Part shown: positions 5,390 through 7,126 of the stretch, in pieces
Position numbering within the stretch: the stretch's first letter is position 1
Layout: each line of letters begins with the position of its first letter
From: Betaproteobacteria bacterium
GTDB taxonomy: Bacteria > Pseudomonadota > Gammaproteobacteria > Burkholderiales > Rhodocyclaceae
Assembly (NCBI GenBank): GCA_016880375.1
Contig: JAEHDO010000283.1
Coordinates: 1-7,126, forward strand
Direction: 5' to 3'
Length of the DNA: 7,126 nucleotides
Program-made: the position numbers and the translations under genes
Notes under the pieces: generated by a model
Databases searched by the model: none
What the model was told of the DNA's origin: nothing
Seen by the model: only the letters and a program-made list of their open reading frames with translations

Positions 5390-7126
5390 ATAGCTGGCAC
5401 CTTTCATGGCAGATGCTGAAGCGCGATTTCCGCGCCGGCGAGCTGCGCCTGCTCGGACTGGCGCTGGTCATCGCCGTCGCCAGCCTGTCCAGCGTCAGCT
5501 TCTTCTCCGATCGCCTCTCGCGGGCGCTTGCGCGCGAGGCGCACCAACTGCTCGGCGGCGACCTGCTGTTGCTGGCCGACCATCCCTGGGATGACGCCTA
5601 TCGTGCCGAAGCGCAGCGGCTTGGCCTGCGTGTCGTCGGCAGCGTCGGCTTTCCGAGCATGACATCGGTCAACGGTGCCAGCCATCTGGCCGACATCAAG
5701 GCGGTCGAGCCGGGCTACCCATTGCGCGGCTCGTTGCGCATCGCACCCGCACTCAACCAGCCGGATGCCGAAACGCGCGAAACGCCGGCGCGCAGCACGG
5801 TCTGGCTGGACGAGCGGCTGGCATCGGCGCTGGCGGCAAAGGTCGGCGATGAGGTGCGCCTGGGCAATGGCGCATTCGCCGTCTCGGCGGTACTGACTTT
5901 GGAGCCGGACCGCGGGGTGAACTTCTTCAACATCGCGCCGCGCCTGATGATGCACGCCGATGACCTGCCGGCAACGCAATTGATCCAGGTCGGCAGTCGC
6001 GTCAGCTGGCGCCTGCACCTTGCCGGCGAAGCGAAAGCCGTTGCCGCGTTCCAGAAGTGGTCAGAAACGCGTCTTGGCCGCGGCGAGCGCATCGAAAGCC
6101 TCGACAACGCCCGCCCCGAGGTGCGCAACGCCCTCGATCGCGCCGAGAAGTTCCTGCGCCTGGCGGCGCTGCTGGCGGCCGTGCTGGCGTCGGTGGCCGT
6201 CGGCCTGGCCGCGCGCCGCTTCATGCAGCGCCACCTCGACGGCTGTGCCGTGATGCGCTGTCTCGGTGCGCGCGAAAGCCAGCTGATCCGCATTTATCTC
6301 GGCGAATTCCTGCTCTTCGGCGCCATCGCCTCGGCACTCGGCTGCCTGGCAGGTTTCGGCGCGCAATATGCGCTAGAAAGCTTGCTGGCCAATCTGCTGA
6401 CGGCCGCGCTGCCGGCGCCTTCGCTCCTGCCGCTTTTATATGGCTTCAGCGTCGGCCTGGCGCTGCTGGCCGGCTTTGCCCTGCCGCAACTGATGCGCCT
6501 GCGCAACGTGCCGACGGTGCGCGTGCTGCGGCGCGAATGGGCCGATGCCGAGCCGCTGGCGTGGACCGGCTACGGCTTCGGCGCCGTGGTGCTGGCGGCC
6601 CTCATGCTGTGGATGGCAGCCGACCTCAAGCTCGGCCTGTGGGTGCTCGGCCTGTTTTCGCTCGCCGTGGCCATTTATGCCGGCGTGGCGCGCCTGGTCC
6701 TGGCCGCGGCAGGCCGCTTGCGCGGTGCGGCCGGCGCCGGCTGGCGCTACGGCATCGCCTCGCTGCATCGCCGGCTTGGCACCAGCGTCATCCAGGCCGT
6801 GGCCCTTGGTTTGGGCATGACGGCGCTGCTGCTGCTGACGCTGGCGCGCGACGATCTGCTGGCGTCCTGGAAGCGCAGCGTGCCGCCGGATGCGCCCAAC
6901 CGCTTCGTCATCAACATCCAGCCGGAACAGCGCGCACCGGTGCGTGAACTGTTCGCCGCCAAGGGGCTGGAGAAACCGGACCTGCTGCCGATGGTGCGTG
7001 GCCGCCTGGTGGCGGTGAACGGGCGGCCGGTGGTTGCGGCGGACTACGAGGAAGAGCGTGCCCAGCGCCTGGTCGAGCGCGAGTTCAACCTCTCCTGGAT
7101 GGCCGATCTGCCCGAGGGCAACTCGC
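5386..7126 (+). CDS. YbbP-like ABC transporter permease, FtsX family (3' end outside window)
   Basis: The frame stays open for 580 codons to the right edge; relatives have roughly 800-850 residues, so about a third is missing. It is an inner-membrane permease of the MacB/FtsX superfamily resembling E. coli YbbP, which works with the ATPase YbbA and is linked to the TesA lipase/thioesterase. Membrane segment 1 lies at about 20-40. A large periplasmic domain follows (about 41-250, with NFFNIAPRLMMHADDL near its middle), then helices near 256-279, 304-330, 347-368, two at about 396-445, and one near 467-487. A second periplasmic domain starts with PPDAPNRFVINIQPEQ, closely matching PPESPNYFLINIATEQ in YbbP. 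The TTG start at 5386 is preferred; ATG 5413 is the alternative. The overlap with radA implies co-expression. No ATPase gene is in the window and none precedes it; it may lie beyond the right edge. Confidence 0.9.
   Translation, partial: MNSWHLSWQMLKRDFRAGELRLLGLALVIAVASLSSVSFFSDRLSRALAREAHQLLGGDLLLLADHPWDDAYRAEAQRLGLRVVGSVGFPSMTSVNGASHLADIKAVEPGYPLRGSLRIAPALNQPDAETRETPARSTVWLDERLASALAAKVGDEVRLGNGAFAVSAVLTLEPDRGVNFFNIAPRLMMHADDLPATQLIQVGSRVSWRLHLAGEAKAVAAFQKWSETRLGRGERIESLDNARPEVRNALDRAEKFLRLAALLAAVLASVAVGLAARRFMQRHLDGCAVMRCLGARESQLIRIYLGEFLLFGAIASALGCLAGFGAQYALESLLANLLTAALPAPSLLPLLYGFSVGLALLAGFALPQLMRLRNVPTVRVLRREWADAEPLAWTGYGFGAVVLAALMLWMAADLKLGLWVLGLFSLAVAIYAGVARLVLAAAGRLRGAAGAGWRYGIASLHRRLGTSVIQAVALGLGMTALLLLTLARDDLLASWKRSVPPDAPNRFVINIQPEQRAPVRELFAAKGLEKPDLLPMVRGRLVAVNGRPVVAADYEEERAQRLVEREFNLSWMADLPEGNS

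Noticed and set aside
3968..5407. A 479-codon open frame on the minus strand covering all of radA
   Set aside because: radA is intact with every family motif in its own frame. The antisense frame is open because of G/C third-position bias, and its Gln/Arg/His-rich translation resembles no family.
6057..6947. A 296-codon same-strand open frame inside the permease gene
   Set aside because: Its translation is Arg/Ala/Pro-rich low-complexity sequence typical of a shifted frame in GC-rich DNA, while the permease frame is continuous and matches YbbP.

Overview
The window is GC-rich chromosomal DNA with the gene content and protein style of a betaproteobacterium, perhaps from the Rhodocyclales or a neighbouring order. 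That assignment is an inference from LplT, alanine racemase (Alr) and RadA lying close together, and from the form of the LysR and YbbP-like proteins. The species is not identifiable by eye. I saw no tRNA, rRNA, insertion sequence, prophage, CRISPR array or obviously foreign tract. This looks like core genome, and no wholly new system is visible.

Layout, left to right: (1) the last 94 codons of a LemA-family gene on the + strand; (2) a 125-bp gap between convergent genes with a repeated GCTTGC motif and a possible shared terminator; (3) lplT, a lysophospholipid flippase of the MFS superfamily, on the - strand; (4) a 244-bp AT-richer divergent promoter region; (5) a + strand run of four closely spaced genes. 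These are a LysR regulator of the CysL/CbbR/YeiE type, alr (TTG start), radA, and the first 580 codons of a YbbP/FtsX-type ABC transporter permease that runs off the right edge. Gaps within the run are 17 bp, 42 bp (holding a perfect 12-bp GC-rich hairpin that overlaps the alr stop codon) and a 4-bp TTGA overlap.

How the genes may work together: LplT returns lyso-phospholipids to the inner leaflet, Alr supplies D-alanine for peptidoglycan, and YbbP-like permeases belong to an ABC system linked to hydrophobic substrates and the TesA lipase/thioesterase. The theme is therefore cell-envelope maintenance, with the recombination factor RadA embedded in it. The LysR protein is placed to control both its own operon and the divergent lplT; its ligand cannot be read from the sequence. 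The most useful second looks are the divergent regulatory region, the hairpin between alr and radA, and the two TTG starts. For alr, a search for the nearest ATG would remove the catalytic lysine.
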